A stretch of DNA of 49,223 nt from Candidatus Harrisonbacteria bacterium (GCA_023255625.1 JAHFLF010000001.1:354965-404187); one strand, 5' to 3'. Counted from the stretch's first letter, positions 32,473-41,171 are shown. The notes: generated by a model from the letters alone, not told the origin. Numbers and translations: made by a program.

Positions 32473-33585
32473 ATGAAACTGATTATTCTCCGTAGTAATT
32501 TAAAAGAGGTCTTGGCTTCAGTAGAGAGGGCTGTAACTGATAGCCCAACATTGCCGATTTTAAAAAATATCCTGCTTAAAGTAGATACGCGGCTAACTGT
32601 GCAGGCGACTAACCTTGAAATTGGCGTAACCGCGACTACCAGCGCCAAGATAACCGAGCAGGGGATTCTTTCGGTTCCCTTCGCCCCGCTTTATAGCATT
32701 ATTAACAACAGTGTCAGCGACCGGATCACTTTAGAGTCTAAGGAGCTCTCTCTGACTGTTGCCACTGATAACTATGCGGCCAAGATCCAGGGGAGTAGTC
32801 CAGATGAATTCCCAATCATCCCCAAGCTCCTCGACGAGACAAACACGATTGAGGTGGCCGGCGATGTTTTTAAAACAGCACTCACGCAGGTGCTCCCGTC
32901 CGCCGCCTCAAATGATTTTAAGCCGGAGATGAATAGCGTCTTGCTTATCGTTTCCGGCGGTTCGCTCAAGCTGGTCGCTACCGACGGCTTCCGGCTCGCC
33001 GAAAAGACGCTTTCTAGCAATGCATACGGCACGACGATCCATAGCGAGCTGCGGGCGCTAATCCCTCTCAAAACGGCCCAGGAGGTTTTACGCATCTTCC
33101 CCGGCCACGACCAGCTCACTGTCGCGCTAGATAGCAATCAGGTGCTTTTCCGGTCTAAGGATACGGCGCTTATCAGCCGATTGATTGATGGAAATTATCC
33201 GGAGTACGGGGCTATCGTGCCAAAGAACTTAACTACCGAGTTAGTAGTCGAGCGAGATGAGCTGATCGGCGCGATTAAGCTGGTTAGTAATTTTTCCGGC
33301 AAGACTAGCGACCTCACGCTTAAGGTTAGCGACGAGCAGAAGGCGATTGAGGTCTACGCCTCCAGCCAGACGATCGGAGAAAACTCTTACCAGGTGTCGC
33401 TTAAGAAAAAGAAGCTGGAGGGGATAAGCAAAGTTTCTTTCAACTGGCGCTATCTGCTGGACGCTGTGCGGGTGATGCCCGATCCGATTATCACACTTGG
33501 GTTTACCGGCGAAAGCCGCCCGATGATGATCAAAGGTACAAGCGACGACTCTGTTTTCTGCATCGTGATGCCGATTCAGCAATAA
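32473..33585 (+). CDS. dnaN: DNA polymerase III beta subunit (sliding clamp)
   Basis: The 370-aa protein has the usual clamp length and three-domain pattern. Domain 1 has PTLPILKNILLKV, domain 2 ends LVATDGFRLAEKTL and domain 3 ends RPMMIKGTSDDSVFCIVMPI. It forms the dimeric ring that tethers polymerases to DNA. It follows dnaA across the origin. The TAA stop is the first base triplet of a 31-bp inverted repeat. Confidence 0.97.
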   Translation: MKLIILRSNLKEVLASVERAVTDSPTLPILKNILLKVDTRLTVQATNLEIGVTATTSAKITEQGILSVPFAPLYSIINNSVSDRITLESKELSLTVATDNYAAKIQGSSPDEFPIIPKLLDETNTIEVAGDVFKTALTQVLPSAASNDFKPEMNSVLLIVSGGSLKLVATDGFRLAEKTLSSNAYGTTIHSELRALIPLKTAQEVLRIFPGHDQLTVALDSNQVLFRSKDTALISRLIDGNYPEYGAIVPKNLTTELVVERDELIGAIKLVSNFSGKTSDLTLKVSDEQKAIEVYASSQTIGENSYQVSLKKKKLEGISKVSFNWRYLLDAVRVMPDPIITLGFTGESRPMMIKGTSDDSVFCIVMPIQQ

Positions 33586-33701
33586 CCGCGGGGGGATTTC
33601 CGCAGAACGACACTCTCGCAGGCCGAAGAGGCCGAGAGCAGGCGCTGCGCGGCCCGCGCGCAGATAGCCGGTGTCGTTCTGCGGAAATCCCCCCGCGGTT
33701 A
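33583..33701. repeat. 31-bp perfect inverted repeat with two inner hairpins (cruciform-like)
   Basis: 33583-33613 is exactly complementary to 33671-33701. The 57-nt spacer holds two further hairpins, CTCTCG..GGCC/GGCC..CGAGAG (about 33614-33636) and CTGCGCG/CGCGCAG (about 33645-33663). The outer arms begin and end exactly with the stop codons of dnaN (plus) and the PBP gene (minus). There is no T-tract. Confidence 0.85.
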
Positions 33702-36194
33702 TCTATAGACAACTACCTCCCTCGTCGTGGAGCCGCCGCTAACATCGGTCGCGACTATGCGGATGGTGTTTTGCGGCTGGGCAACTGCGCCCGGAGAAAA
33801 CGCGGACTGGTAATGCAACGACAGCCCTAAATTACCGGAGCGGGAATCGATCAATGCGCCGTTGAAGAATATCTCAATCTTGCTCATTTCTTTTTCGCAG
33901 GAGATCGTTGCCTCAATCGGAATTTGGTTGCCCCTGATGAATGTGCCAGATTGCGGTGAGGTGATGATTATGGTGGCACTCTCCGGGGTGCTTGTTGCGT
34001 TGTCAGAGGAGTCGCCGCCCCCAACCTGGCCCTGCGCAGTGTCCACTAGTGTCGCCCCCGGGGGAACCGGCTGGTTGTAGCCACCGCCAAACAACCCGCC
34101 AGGAATTGTCATGCCGGCCCAGGTCAAAACGCCCTGTTCCCAGTTGGAGAACTGTGGATCGTTTTCCGGGCGCACAGGTATGGGGCCGAGTGGATTTCTC
34201 TTGTCAACATAATAAAGGATGTCGTGTATCTGTGGGTATAATTTTCCGTCTGCCTGGAAATAGCCGATATGGTTTCCATTAAGCATCGGTTTATTAACTC
34301 GTTCCGGTTCAGGAGGATTAAAGCTCTCGGCCGGCATGGTCGGTAGTGCCTCGCGCAAGAAGGCATTTAAAATCGGTACTGCGGCCAGGATGCTGCCACC
34401 GCGCCGCTCCATCGGTACATTGTCATTGTTGCCCGCCCAGACTCCTGCTACGAGGTTGGGGGAGTAGCCGATTGCCCAGGCATCGCGATAATCGTTGGTT
34501 GTGCCGGTTTTTAGAGCAACATCGTAGCCATCGAAGACTGTTAAGTTGAGACTGTTCTGGAAAAGCGGTGCGCGGGCATTTTTGTCGCTTAAAATGTCGT
34601 TGATGGCCCGGACTGGTTGAGGATCGGCGACCGGCTCTGCGATATCGCGATAAGACTCCAGAATTCGCCCTTTCTGATCAGTAACCGAAAGGGTTAGGTG
34701 TTGCTCGTGTTTAACGCCCTCTTGAGCTAGGACGCTATATGCTCCAACCAGCTCGTTTAGGTAGACTTCGCCGCCGCCTAAGACTAGCGAGAGGCCAAAG
34801 CGATCCCGCTGCTCTAAGGTGTTCACGCCAAATTGCTGGAGCATTTTTAAAAAATTATCCACGCCGACCAGATAAAGAGTTTTAACAGCTGGTATGTTGA
34901 CTGATTGGGCCAGCGCATTCCTAAAGCTGATTGGGCCTTTAAACGACTCGTCATAGTCGTGCGGTTTATAGCTTTTGGCTGGATCGTTTACAGTATTGAA
35001 CTCTGTTTCGGTGTCGAACAAGATGGTCGTTGCCGGGTAGCCAAGTTTCAGGGCGGCCAGATAGACAAATGGTTTCAGCGCCGAACCTGGTTGCCGTAGC
35101 CCCTGCATGGCCACATTAAATTGACCGTCGATTTCTTTATCGAAATAGTTACGGCTGCCCACCAGAGCCAATATCTGGCCGGTTTTAGGGTCGGCCACAA
35201 CCATCGCCGCGTTCGTGCCCTTGTAAAGCTCGGTGTTGCGGGCCGCCCCGGCGGCAACGGCCTTTTCGGCAGACTCTTGCAGTGTTGCGTCCAGAGTAGT
35301 TATGACTTTCAGCCCGGCCCGGCGCACATAATCTTCTCCGTATTGCTGTTCCAGATATTCTTTAACTGCGATCGCAAAATGAGGGGCGAGGTTTAAATTT
35401 TTAACTCGGCTGAAAACTAAATCGGTTTTCTCCGCTACGGCGAGCTGCGTTTTGGTGATATAACCAAGTTCGGCCATTCGAGTCAGAACCAGGTTCTTGC
35501 GGGCGAGCAGCTCTTGTACATGGCTACCAAACGGCGAGTAGTAGCTGGGCGCTTGGGGAATCGCCGCCAGAAGAGCGGCCTCCGGTAAAGTTAAATCGAT
35601 CGCCGTTTTTTGGAAGTAGGTTTGCGCAGCTGATTCTATTCCATAGGCATTTGTACCGTAGGGGATTTGATTTAGGTACAATTCTAATATCTGGTCTTTC
35701 GTGAAGGCCTGTTCTAATTTGTAGGCAATCAGCAATTCTTTCAGTTTTCTGGTAAATGTTCGCTCGTCGGATAAGAAGGCCTTTTTTGCCAGCTGTTGGG
35801 TGATCGTAGAGCCGCCCTGGACAACGCTTGCATTGCGGATATTGACCAGCAGCGCTCGCAGTAAAGATGAGAAGTCCAGTGCCGAGTGCTCGTAAAAGCC
35901 AGCATCTTCGATTGCCAATGTCGCCTGTTTTATTTGCAGAGGGATTTGATCAAACGGAACAACCGTTCGCTTTTCCTCTCCATAGATTTCATACAATAGT
36001 TTTGTTCCGGTTCGGTCATAAATTCGGGTTGACTGGCTGACTTCGCGTTCCTGGAGCATCGTCAGCGGTGGGAGCTGCGAGATCGCGGATATCACAAAAA
36101 GGGCTCCGAGCGCGGCGAGTAGGGCGGCCAGAATAATTCCTAAAAACAGGGCGTGTTTAAATCGGAGATGCTTGTTCCGACGCATGCGCATCAA
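33699..36194 (-). CDS. Class A penicillin-binding protein (PBP1A-like)
   Basis: The 831-aa protein polymerises and cross-links peptidoglycan. It has a membrane anchor (ALFLGIILAALLAALGALFV, about 15-34) and a GT51 glycosyltransferase domain (EDAGFYEHSALDFSSLLRAL, QGGSTITQQLAKKAFL, ELYLNQIPYGTNAYGIESAA). A transpeptidase domain follows with SxxK (GSALKPF, Ser about 372), SxN (SVNIP) and KTG (LKTGTTNDYRDAWAIGYS, about 560). The C-terminal 120 residues form an Ig-like domain (TIIITSPQSGTFIRGNQIPI). The codons match the surrounding genes. It is convergent with dnaN. Confidence 0.95.
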   Translation of the reverse strand: MMRMRRNKHLRFKHALFLGIILAALLAALGALFVISAISQLPPLTMLQEREVSQSTRIYDRTGTKLLYEIYGEEKRTVVPFDQIPLQIKQATLAIEDAGFYEHSALDFSSLLRALLVNIRNASVVQGGSTITQQLAKKAFLSDERTFTRKLKELLIAYKLEQAFTKDQILELYLNQIPYGTNAYGIESAAQTYFQKTAIDLTLPEAALLAAIPQAPSYYSPFGSHVQELLARKNLVLTRMAELGYITKTQLAVAEKTDLVFSRVKNLNLAPHFAIAVKEYLEQQYGEDYVRRAGLKVITTLDATLQESAEKAVAAGAARNTELYKGTNAAMVVADPKTGQILALVGSRNYFDKEIDGQFNVAMQGLRQPGSALKPFVYLAALKLGYPATTILFDTETEFNTVNDPAKSYKPHDYDESFKGPISFRNALAQSVNIPAVKTLYLVGVDNFLKMLQQFGVNTLEQRDRFGLSLVLGGGEVYLNELVGAYSVLAQEGVKHEQHLTLSVTDQKGRILESYRDIAEPVADPQPVRAINDILSDKNARAPLFQNSLNLTVFDGYDVALKTGTTNDYRDAWAIGYSPNLVAGVWAGNNDNVPMERRGGSILAAVPILNAFLREALPTMPAESFNPPEPERVNKPMLNGNHIGYFQADGKLYPQIHDILYYVDKRNPLGPIPVRPENDPQFSNWEQGVLTWAGMTIPGGLFGGGYNQPVPPGATLVDTAQGQVGGGDSSDNATSTPESATIIITSPQSGTFIRGNQIPIEATISCEKEMSKIEIFFNGALIDSRSGNLGLSLHYQSAFSPGAVAQPQNTIRIVATDVSGGSTTREVVVYR

Positions 36195-36231
36195 GGTATT
36201 TTAGCATGGATAGTAGTGGTTACAAAAAGCG

Positions 36232-36259
36232 AAAACCCGCCTGGAATAAGACGGGTTTT
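36232..36259 (-). terminator. Intrinsic terminator of the small acidic protein gene
   Basis: AAAACCCG pairs with CGGGTTTT over a 12-nt loop. On the minus strand the stem is followed by TTTTCGCTTTTTG. Confidence 0.75.
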
Positions 36260-36271
36260 CGTGCGGCACAT

Positions 36272-36487
36272 TTAGTTTTCGTCTTTCTCTGCGTCATCCT
36301 CCGGCTCATCTAACTCGGCGTCCAGGTCATCCTCACCCTCAATGTGTAAACCGGCCTCCTCCAGGTCATCCTTATCGCTATCGTCGACCAGGTCGTCGTC
36401 AGCGGCCCGAGCCGTGAACAGCTGATTAATTTTTAAAAATTCTACTTCTAATGTTGATGCTTGCATAATGCTTAGTTGGTTAATCAT
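36272..36487 (-). CDS. Small acidic protein of unknown function
   Basis: This 71-aa protein is extremely acidic in its C-terminal half (DDDLVDDSDKDDLEEAGLHI then DDLDAELDEPEDDAEKDEN). It has no membrane segment. A promoter (-10 at 36538) and a terminator bracket it as a single-gene transcript, so it is probably real. Possible roles are cation or nucleic-acid-mimic binding, but nothing points to a specific one. An internal ATG (MQASTLEV, residue 8) could be the start. Confidence 0.6.
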   Translation of the reverse strand: MINQLSIMQASTLEVEFLKINQLFTARAADDDLVDDSDKDDLEEAGLHIEGEDDLDAELDEPEDDAEKDEN

Positions 36488-36537
36488 ATTCGCCGGGCTT
36501 CGTAACCCGGAGTGAAGATAAGTTTTTGAATATCACT

Positions 36538-36543
36538 ATTATA
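36538..36543 (-). promoter_or_regulatory. -10 box for the small acidic protein gene
   Basis: TATAAT on the minus strand is preceded by ATTAC. A leader hairpin CCGGG/CCCGG at 36493-36510 sits between it and the ATG. Confidence 0.55.
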
Positions 36544-36575
36544 GTAATCGAACTCCGGCTGTCAACCGGCAAGGA

Positions 36576-37070
36576 TCAGCCAAGTGTGGATATCTTTTTA
36601 TTAGTCTTATTATTAGCCGCAGCGATTGCTGTGGCGAGCGCATCAGATGCATTGTCGTCTGCCGAGAGGGTCTTAAGGTTCAAGAGCAGCATAACCATTT
36701 TCCGGACCATTGCCTTATCAGCGGCGCCATAGTTAGTAACGGCCAGTTTGATTTCTCCCGGCGTGAGTTCAATGATCGGAATGCTGCATTCTTGCAAAGT
36801 CAGGAGAATTACACCGCGGGCCTGGGCGACCTCAAAGGCGGTTTTTTTATTTTTTGAAAAAAAGAGCCGCTCAATTCCAGCAGCATCCGGAGAGTGCTCT
36901 TCGATTAGCTCAAGCAGAACGCGCTTGATCTCCACCAGTTTGGCGGGCAACCCGCCGGCTTTTTTGATGTCGGTCGTGCCATAAGTTAGAGATTGCAAAG
37001 AGCCAGGTTTTTGTTCAATCACCGCAAAGCCCATTGAGGTGCTGCCCGGGTCTATACCTAGAATGCGCAT
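36576..37070 (-). CDS. ruvC: Crossover junction endodeoxyribonuclease RuvC
   Basis: The 164-aa protein is a standard RuvC. It has MRILGIDPGSTSMGFAVIE (Asp7), AAGIERLFFSKNKKTAFEVA (catalytic Glu), ELTPGEIKLAVTNYGAADKA and DDNASDALATAIAAA (catalytic Asp). It is a dimer that cuts Holliday junctions with RuvAB. ruvB is at 40109, and ruvA is not in the window. It lies 90 nt downstream of yebC, as in many bacteria. Confidence 0.95.
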   Translation of the reverse strand: MRILGIDPGSTSMGFAVIEQKPGSLQSLTYGTTDIKKAGGLPAKLVEIKRVLLELIEEHSPDAAGIERLFFSKNKKTAFEVAQARGVILLTLQECSIPIIELTPGEIKLAVTNYGAADKAMVRKMVMLLLNLKTLSADDNASDALATAIAAANNKTNKKISTLG

Positions 37071-37073
37071 ATT

Positions 37074-37166
37074 TGGTTAGTTGGTTGCTTAGTTAGTTGG
37101 TTAGTTAGCTAGGGCAGCCCAGAGAAATTGTATCTACAAGTTAACTAACTAACAAACTAACTAAGT
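37074..37166. repeat. Junction bracket between yebC and ruvC, GTTAGTTGG-type
   Basis: GGTTAGTTGGTTGCTTAGTT with GTTGGTTAGTTAGC (37075-37112) pairs with AACTAACTAACAAACTAACT with AAGTAACG (37142-37170). The yebC C-terminal codons fall in the arm. Confidence 0.75.
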
Positions 37167-37715
37167 AACGATTGTATTTGTTACTACCCGTTGTACATCC
37201 TCGTGTTCCTCAAACCCCGCGATTATCGCGGCGAGAAGATTTTGTGAGCTGGCAGAGACTGGTTGAGGGAATTTTGCTTTGTAGTGTCGAGTTGGCACGC
37301 CGTCTTGAATTTCGTCGACAAGCTCAAAGGCCCAAAGAGTGCTTCCGGTATCGGCCGGCTTAATGCCAAGCTCCCCGGCGAGCGTTCTCATTTCTTGCAT
37401 CGTACGATTGCTGCTGTCAGTAATACCCTCAACAATCATTAAAAGACCTTCGGGCCCGATACATTCGAAAACAAATTCTTTCAAATCCTTTTGTTCTTTG
37501 GCCCGATTTATGGCGCGTTCTATATTTTCATTCGGCACACTAGACGCACGAGCTGTTTCAACCAGCGTTCGCAGTCGCGGATTTTCTTCCGGTTTCGGAT
37601 TTGTTTTTGCGGCGATAGCGATTGCCCCCAATATTTTTGTAAACAAAATCGCCCGCTTCTGATCCTTAGCGCCCTTCTGATGTTTGATTTGCGACCATTT
37701 GTTGTGACCGGACAT
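37161..37715 (-). CDS. yebC: YebC/PmpR family protein, short form
   Basis: The 184-aa protein has the family start SGHNKWSQIKHQKGAKDQKR and the core NPRLRTLVETARASSVPNEN. The helix-rich region (IERAINRAKEQK) and the end domain (AGELGIKPADTGSTLWAFEL) follow. It is about 55-60 residues shorter than E. coli YebC (246 aa), with loss in the central/C-terminal domain. YebC proteins act in translation of stalling sequences or in transcription control. Position before ruvC is the normal neighbourhood. Confidence 0.9.
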   Translation of the reverse strand: MSGHNKWSQIKHQKGAKDQKRAILFTKILGAIAIAAKTNPKPEENPRLRTLVETARASSVPNENIERAINRAKEQKDLKEFVFECIGPEGLLMIVEGITDSSNRTMQEMRTLAGELGIKPADTGSTLWAFELVDEIQDGVPTRHYKAKFPQPVSASSQNLLAAIIAGFEEHEDVQRVVTNTIVT

Positions 37716-37726
37716 GGGCAGAAGTT

Positions 37727-37838
37727 GCTAGAGGAGATTAGATGCTGCTAGCACGAATAAATAGAGAGTTGGCCATTTTGTCTGTGGTATCCTTATGCTA
37801 ACAGCTTCTAGCGACCTCTAGCAACCTCTAACGCCTCT
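37727..37838. repeat. Junction bracket before pilB, TTGCTAGAGG/CCTCTAGCAA-type
   Basis: GTTGCTAGAGGAGATTAGAT with GCTGCTAG (37726-37752) pairs with ACAGCTTCTAGCGACCTCTA with GCAACCTCTAAC (37800-37831). A -10-like TGTGGTATCCTTAT (37782-37795) sits in the loop. It ends at the pilB ATG. Confidence 0.75.
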
Positions 37839-39530
37839 ATGATCCCCAACGATAACCCCCAACTTACCGAGCAGCTGGCTAAGATTTGGCAACAGAGCCA
37901 GGAGCGATTGACGAGGCAGAGAGCCGGTCAGCAGCAATTTGCTTACCTTGATTTAACCAATGCACCCCTGCAGCTTGAGGCCTTTAAGCTGCTGCCGGAG
38001 GAGCGGGCTAAAGAGCTTGGCGCTTTGGCAATCGAACGCCGGGGCTTTGTGATGGCTTTGGCTGCGCTGAAGCCGGCTAGCGCTCCAGTTCAGTCATTGG
38101 CTCAAGAATTTAAACTTAAAGGTTTTCGGGTGAATCTTTTTGAGGTTTCTCCGGAAAGTTTCGAGTACGGGCTAACGGTGTATAAGCGCCTGCCCAAAAT
38201 GAGAAGCGAGATTAATACTCGCGTGGACATTTCCCCAGAAAAAGTTTCTTTGCTGGAAAAAGAGTTAACCAGCATAACCAAGGTTAATCAGCAGCTTCAG
38301 AAGCTGCTGGTCGGCGAGGTTCAAACCGGCGAGATTTTGAATGTTGTTTTGGCCGGCGGACTTACTAATCGGTGCTCGGATATTCATTTTGAAACCGCCG
38401 AGCACGGTTCGGCTCGGCTGCGCTATCGGATTGATGGAGTCCTGCAGACCGTAACCGAACAAATCAGAGACGAGGTTTACAAGCTGATTTTACTGCGTAT
38501 AAAATTGCTGGCCAATTTGCGGCTGAATGTTTCGAATGTCGCCCAGGACGGCGCCTTTTCTTTGAAACTTGGCGATTTGGAAATCGAGCTGCGCGTTGCA
38601 ATAGCGCCATCAGAATTCGGCGAGGCGATCGTGATGCGTATTTTAGACCCGCGAGCAATTCAAATTACTCTGCCGCAACTAGGGTTTCGGCCAGATGATT
38701 TAGCAATTGTTCAGGAGGAACTAAAAGCTCCGAACGGAATGATTTTAAATACCGGTCCGACCGGCTCCGGGAAAACTACTACTCTATACGCATTTTTACG
38801 GACCGTCGCGACTCCGGAGATAAAAATAATTACCATAGAAGACCCGATTGAATACCATCTACCCGGCATTGAGCAGACGCAGACTAATGACAAGGCCGGC
38901 TACACATTCGCCGGCGGCTTGCGGTCAATGATGCGCCAGGATCCAGACATTATTTTAGTTGGCGAGATTCGTGATAAAGAAACGGCAGATATCGCGTTGC
39001 AGGCCGCACTCACCGGGCATCTGGTTTTTTCAACTTTGCATACTAATTCCAGTTCTGGAGTTATTCCTCGTCTCTTAGACCTAGGAGCACAGTCGGTTTC
39101 AATAGGCCCGGCGCTGAATTTGGTGATTGCGCAGCGGCTAGTCCGTAAACTTTGCGAGAGGTGTCGGGTCGAACAGCAACTTGGTGCAAGCCGCAAGTCG
39201 CAAGTCGTTGAATTTCTGAAGAGATTGCCGGATAGGGTTGATAAAAAGCAGTATGAAACAGTTGAAAAAATCTATGAGCCGAAGAAGGATGGTTGCGAAA
39301 ATTGCCATGGGACTGGCTATCTCGGCCGGATTGGTATTTACGAACTTCTACATCTCGACGATAGCTTTGAAGAGTTGATTAAAAATAGTTCAACTGAAAG
39401 TGAGATTCGCGAGCACAGCAAAAAACAGGGAATAGTCTTTTTACAGGAAGACGGCATTTTGAAGGTGCTATCTGGTATAACTTCGTTTGAAGAGGTTGAG
39501 AGTGTAACCGGGCCGATTAAGTGGCTATAA
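37839..39530 (+). CDS. pilB: PilB/GspE-type pilus assembly ATPase
   Basis: The 563-aa protein is a full-length type IV pilus extension ATPase. It has an N-terminal GspE-like domain (to about 125), Walker A GPTGSGKTTT (306-315), the Asp box ITIEDPIEYHLPGIEQTQTN, Walker B DIILVGEIRD and the His box LVFSTLHTN. The zinc motif has CERC followed by CENC. It energises pilin polymerisation, needed for twitching or DNA uptake. Codons around 39181-39202 (AGCCGCAAGTCGCAAGTCG) form a short tandem repeat in frame. No other pil gene is in view. Confidence 0.94.
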   Translation: MIPNDNPQLTEQLAKIWQQSQERLTRQRAGQQQFAYLDLTNAPLQLEAFKLLPEERAKELGALAIERRGFVMALAALKPASAPVQSLAQEFKLKGFRVNLFEVSPESFEYGLTVYKRLPKMRSEINTRVDISPEKVSLLEKELTSITKVNQQLQKLLVGEVQTGEILNVVLAGGLTNRCSDIHFETAEHGSARLRYRIDGVLQTVTEQIRDEVYKLILLRIKLLANLRLNVSNVAQDGAFSLKLGDLEIELRVAIAPSEFGEAIVMRILDPRAIQITLPQLGFRPDDLAIVQEELKAPNGMILNTGPTGSGKTTTLYAFLRTVATPEIKIITIEDPIEYHLPGIEQTQTNDKAGYTFAGGLRSMMRQDPDIILVGEIRDKETADIALQAALTGHLVFSTLHTNSSSGVIPRLLDLGAQSVSIGPALNLVIAQRLVRKLCERCRVEQQLGASRKSQVVEFLKRLPDRVDKKQYETVEKIYEPKKDGCENCHGTGYLGRIGIYELLHLDDSFEELIKNSSTESEIREHSKKQGIVFLQEDGILKVLSGITSFEEVESVTGPIKWL

Positions 39531-39564
39531 GTTAGGCGCAATCGCAGTTCCACTAAGCTGGCGA

Positions 39565-39660
39565 TTTTTGCATAAATTAAAAGGCGTCGCGGATTCGCCA
39601 TAGGGAGCAGTAAAAGGTATCCCTGCTCATCTTGGCGAATCCGCGACGCCTATGCAAAAA
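39565..39660. repeat. Nested inverted repeats after pilB
   Basis: An inner 19-bp perfect repeat (39582-39600 with 39633-39651: AGGCGTCGCGGATTCGCCA) lies inside an outer 10-bp repeat (TTTTTGCATA at 39565 with TATGCAAAAA at 39651-39660). A small GAGCAG/CTGCTC hairpin sits in the loop. Confidence 0.75.
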
Positions 39661-40078
39661 AACCGCCTAGTAGTGGGCAAAATTCGGACCCGCGAGAATT
39701 ATCTCTATCCACAGCTTATTCAGTATGGTGATTTTGCCTATTTCCGGATGGTATACTAAATATCCGATTGTTGTTGGAGGGCTTACTGCTCTTGACAGAT
39801 TAGAGATTTGGTGCTATATTCTGATTAAGAATTGTGCGGCAAAAGCAGCTGCTATGTCGCTTGCTCTTTGTTTTCACGATAGTGGCTTAAATACGATCGC
39901 TCTTTTAAAACCGTCTGGTAGTGGGCAAAATGGGATGGCTCATCGATTTGGACAACTTGGCTCCGGCTGGGGTGCTCCTCGATTTCATTCTTGGTTTCTT
40001 TTTAGATTTTCTAAAGAAGAACTTTTTATCAGCTTCCTCCCCAGGTGCTGATTTTGCCCACTACTAGGCGGTTTTTTT
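39656..40078 (+). other. 423-bp element with 28-bp perfect terminal inverted repeats, possible new ncRNA
   Basis: 39656-39683 is exactly complementary to 40051-40078. A third, direct copy of the left repeat with two changes lies at 39908-39931 (TAGTGGGCAAAAT shared). The right end reads GGCGGTTTTTTT, which resembles an intrinsic terminator once the right arm is paired. A TTGACA-17-TATATT promoter is inside. A 108-codon ORF (39725-40051) has no recognised domain, so I do not annotate it as a protein. Most likely reading: a structured RNA of about 250 nt in a mobile or duplicated palindrome. Confidence 0.55.
39792..39820 (+). promoter_or_regulatory. Strong sigma-70-type promoter inside the 423-bp element
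   Basis: TTGACA (39792-39797), a 17-nt spacer, and TATATT (39815-39820). The predicted start near 39827 gives a transcript to the U-tract at 40072-40078 of about 250 nt. A second -10-like GGTATACT is at 39750. Confidence 0.6.
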
Positions 40079-40094
40079 ATTTTCTAAGGAGCGC

Positions 40095-40100
40095 TATACT
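40095..40100 (+). promoter_or_regulatory. -10 box for a (near-)leaderless ruvB mRNA
   Basis: TATACT ends 8 nt before the ATG at 40109. Confidence 0.45.
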
Positions 40101-40108
40101 CAAGCCAC

Positions 40109-41170
40109 ATGAGTGATACAGACGATACAAAAGAGGAGCCCGCCCCGACGCCACAAGGGGCCGGGGCTCCGACCGAAAGCGTCGGAGTAGCTGATGATCG
40201 GGCTATTGATTTGATTCTGCGGCCATCTAAATGGGACGAGTATGTTGGCCAGGAGAAACTTAAAAAAAACCTGCGCGTGATTTTGCAGGCGGCTTTGGGC
40301 CGCGGTGAGAGCTGCGACCACCTTCTGCTGTTCGGCCAGGCCGGGCTTGGTAAGACGACGCTGGCCAACTTAATTGCGCTCGAGCTTGGCGCTAATTTAA
40401 AGACAACTTCGGGCCCGGCGATTGAGAAGATGGGCGACCTGGCCGCTGTGCTGACAAATCTTTCAAAAGGCGATGTGCTGTTTATTGACGAGATTCACCG
40501 GTTGAACCGGTTGATTGAAGAGGTTTTGTATCCGGCCATGGAGAGCCGCAAGCTGCATCTGATTGTGGGTAAGGGGCCGGGCGCGCGTACGGTGACGCTG
40601 GATCTGCCGGCGTTTACTTTGATTGCCGCTACAACACGGCCGAATTTAATCTCGGCACCGCTGCGTTCGCGATTTGGCGCGACATTTAAACTTGATTATT
40701 ATGAGCAGCCAGACATTGAGCAAATTTTAAAGCGCTCCGCAAAAATGCTTGGGCTGACGGTTGAAGATGGAGCATTGAAGGCGGTTGCTCAAGCGTCGCG
40801 TTTTACGCCGCGCACCGCGAATCGTTTATTGCGCCGGATGCGCGACTATGCCCAGGTGCATGGCAAAGAAATCATTGATACTGACACGGCGCGGAAAACA
40901 TTGGAGATGCTGGAGATTGATGAGTTGGGGCTGGAGCCGCATGACCGCCGCATTTTAGAGGTCTTGATTGATAAGTTTCACGGCGGGCCGGTAGGGCTTT
41001 CCACGCTGGCTGCGGCATTTAACGAAGACAAGGGGACGATTGAGGATGTGTATGAGCCATACCTCATGAGTATTGGGCTGATTGTGCGCACTCCAACCGG
41101 CCGGCGAGCGACAGAGAAGGCGTATGAGCATTTGGGGCGACTTGATGGGAACCAGAGTAAGTTGCTTTAG
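40109..41170 (+). CDS. ruvB: Holliday junction branch migration helicase RuvB
   Basis: The 353-aa protein has the RuvB_N AAA+ domain with Walker A GQAGLGKT (76-83), Walker B VLFIDEIHRL (123-132), and GPAIEKMGDLAAVLTNL. It also has the sensor region ATTRPNLISAPLRSRFG and a C-terminal winged-helix domain (GGPVGLSTLAAAFNEDKGTI). It drives junction migration with RuvA. Residues 1-28 are a disordered acidic/Pro tail (KEEPAPTPQGAGAPTE) not found in most homologues. It has its own promoter rather than forming an operon with ruvC. Confidence 0.96.
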   Translation: MSDTDDTKEEPAPTPQGAGAPTESVGVADDRAIDLILRPSKWDEYVGQEKLKKNLRVILQAALGRGESCDHLLLFGQAGLGKTTLANLIALELGANLKTTSGPAIEKMGDLAAVLTNLSKGDVLFIDEIHRLNRLIEEVLYPAMESRKLHLIVGKGPGARTVTLDLPAFTLIAATTRPNLISAPLRSRFGATFKLDYYEQPDIEQILKRSAKMLGLTVEDGALKAVAQASRFTPRTANRLLRRMRDYAQVHGKEIIDTDTARKTLEMLEIDELGLEPHDRRILEVLIDKFHGGPVGLSTLAAAFNEDKGTIEDVYEPYLMSIGLIVRTPTGRRATEKAYEHLGRLDGNQSKLL

Positions 41171-41171
41171 A

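Noticed and set aside
39725-40051. 108-codon ORF inside the 423-bp element
   Set aside because: No recognisable domain, odd composition (His/Trp/Cys/Phe scattered), overlaps a strong promoter and a repeat copy; better explained as non-coding.
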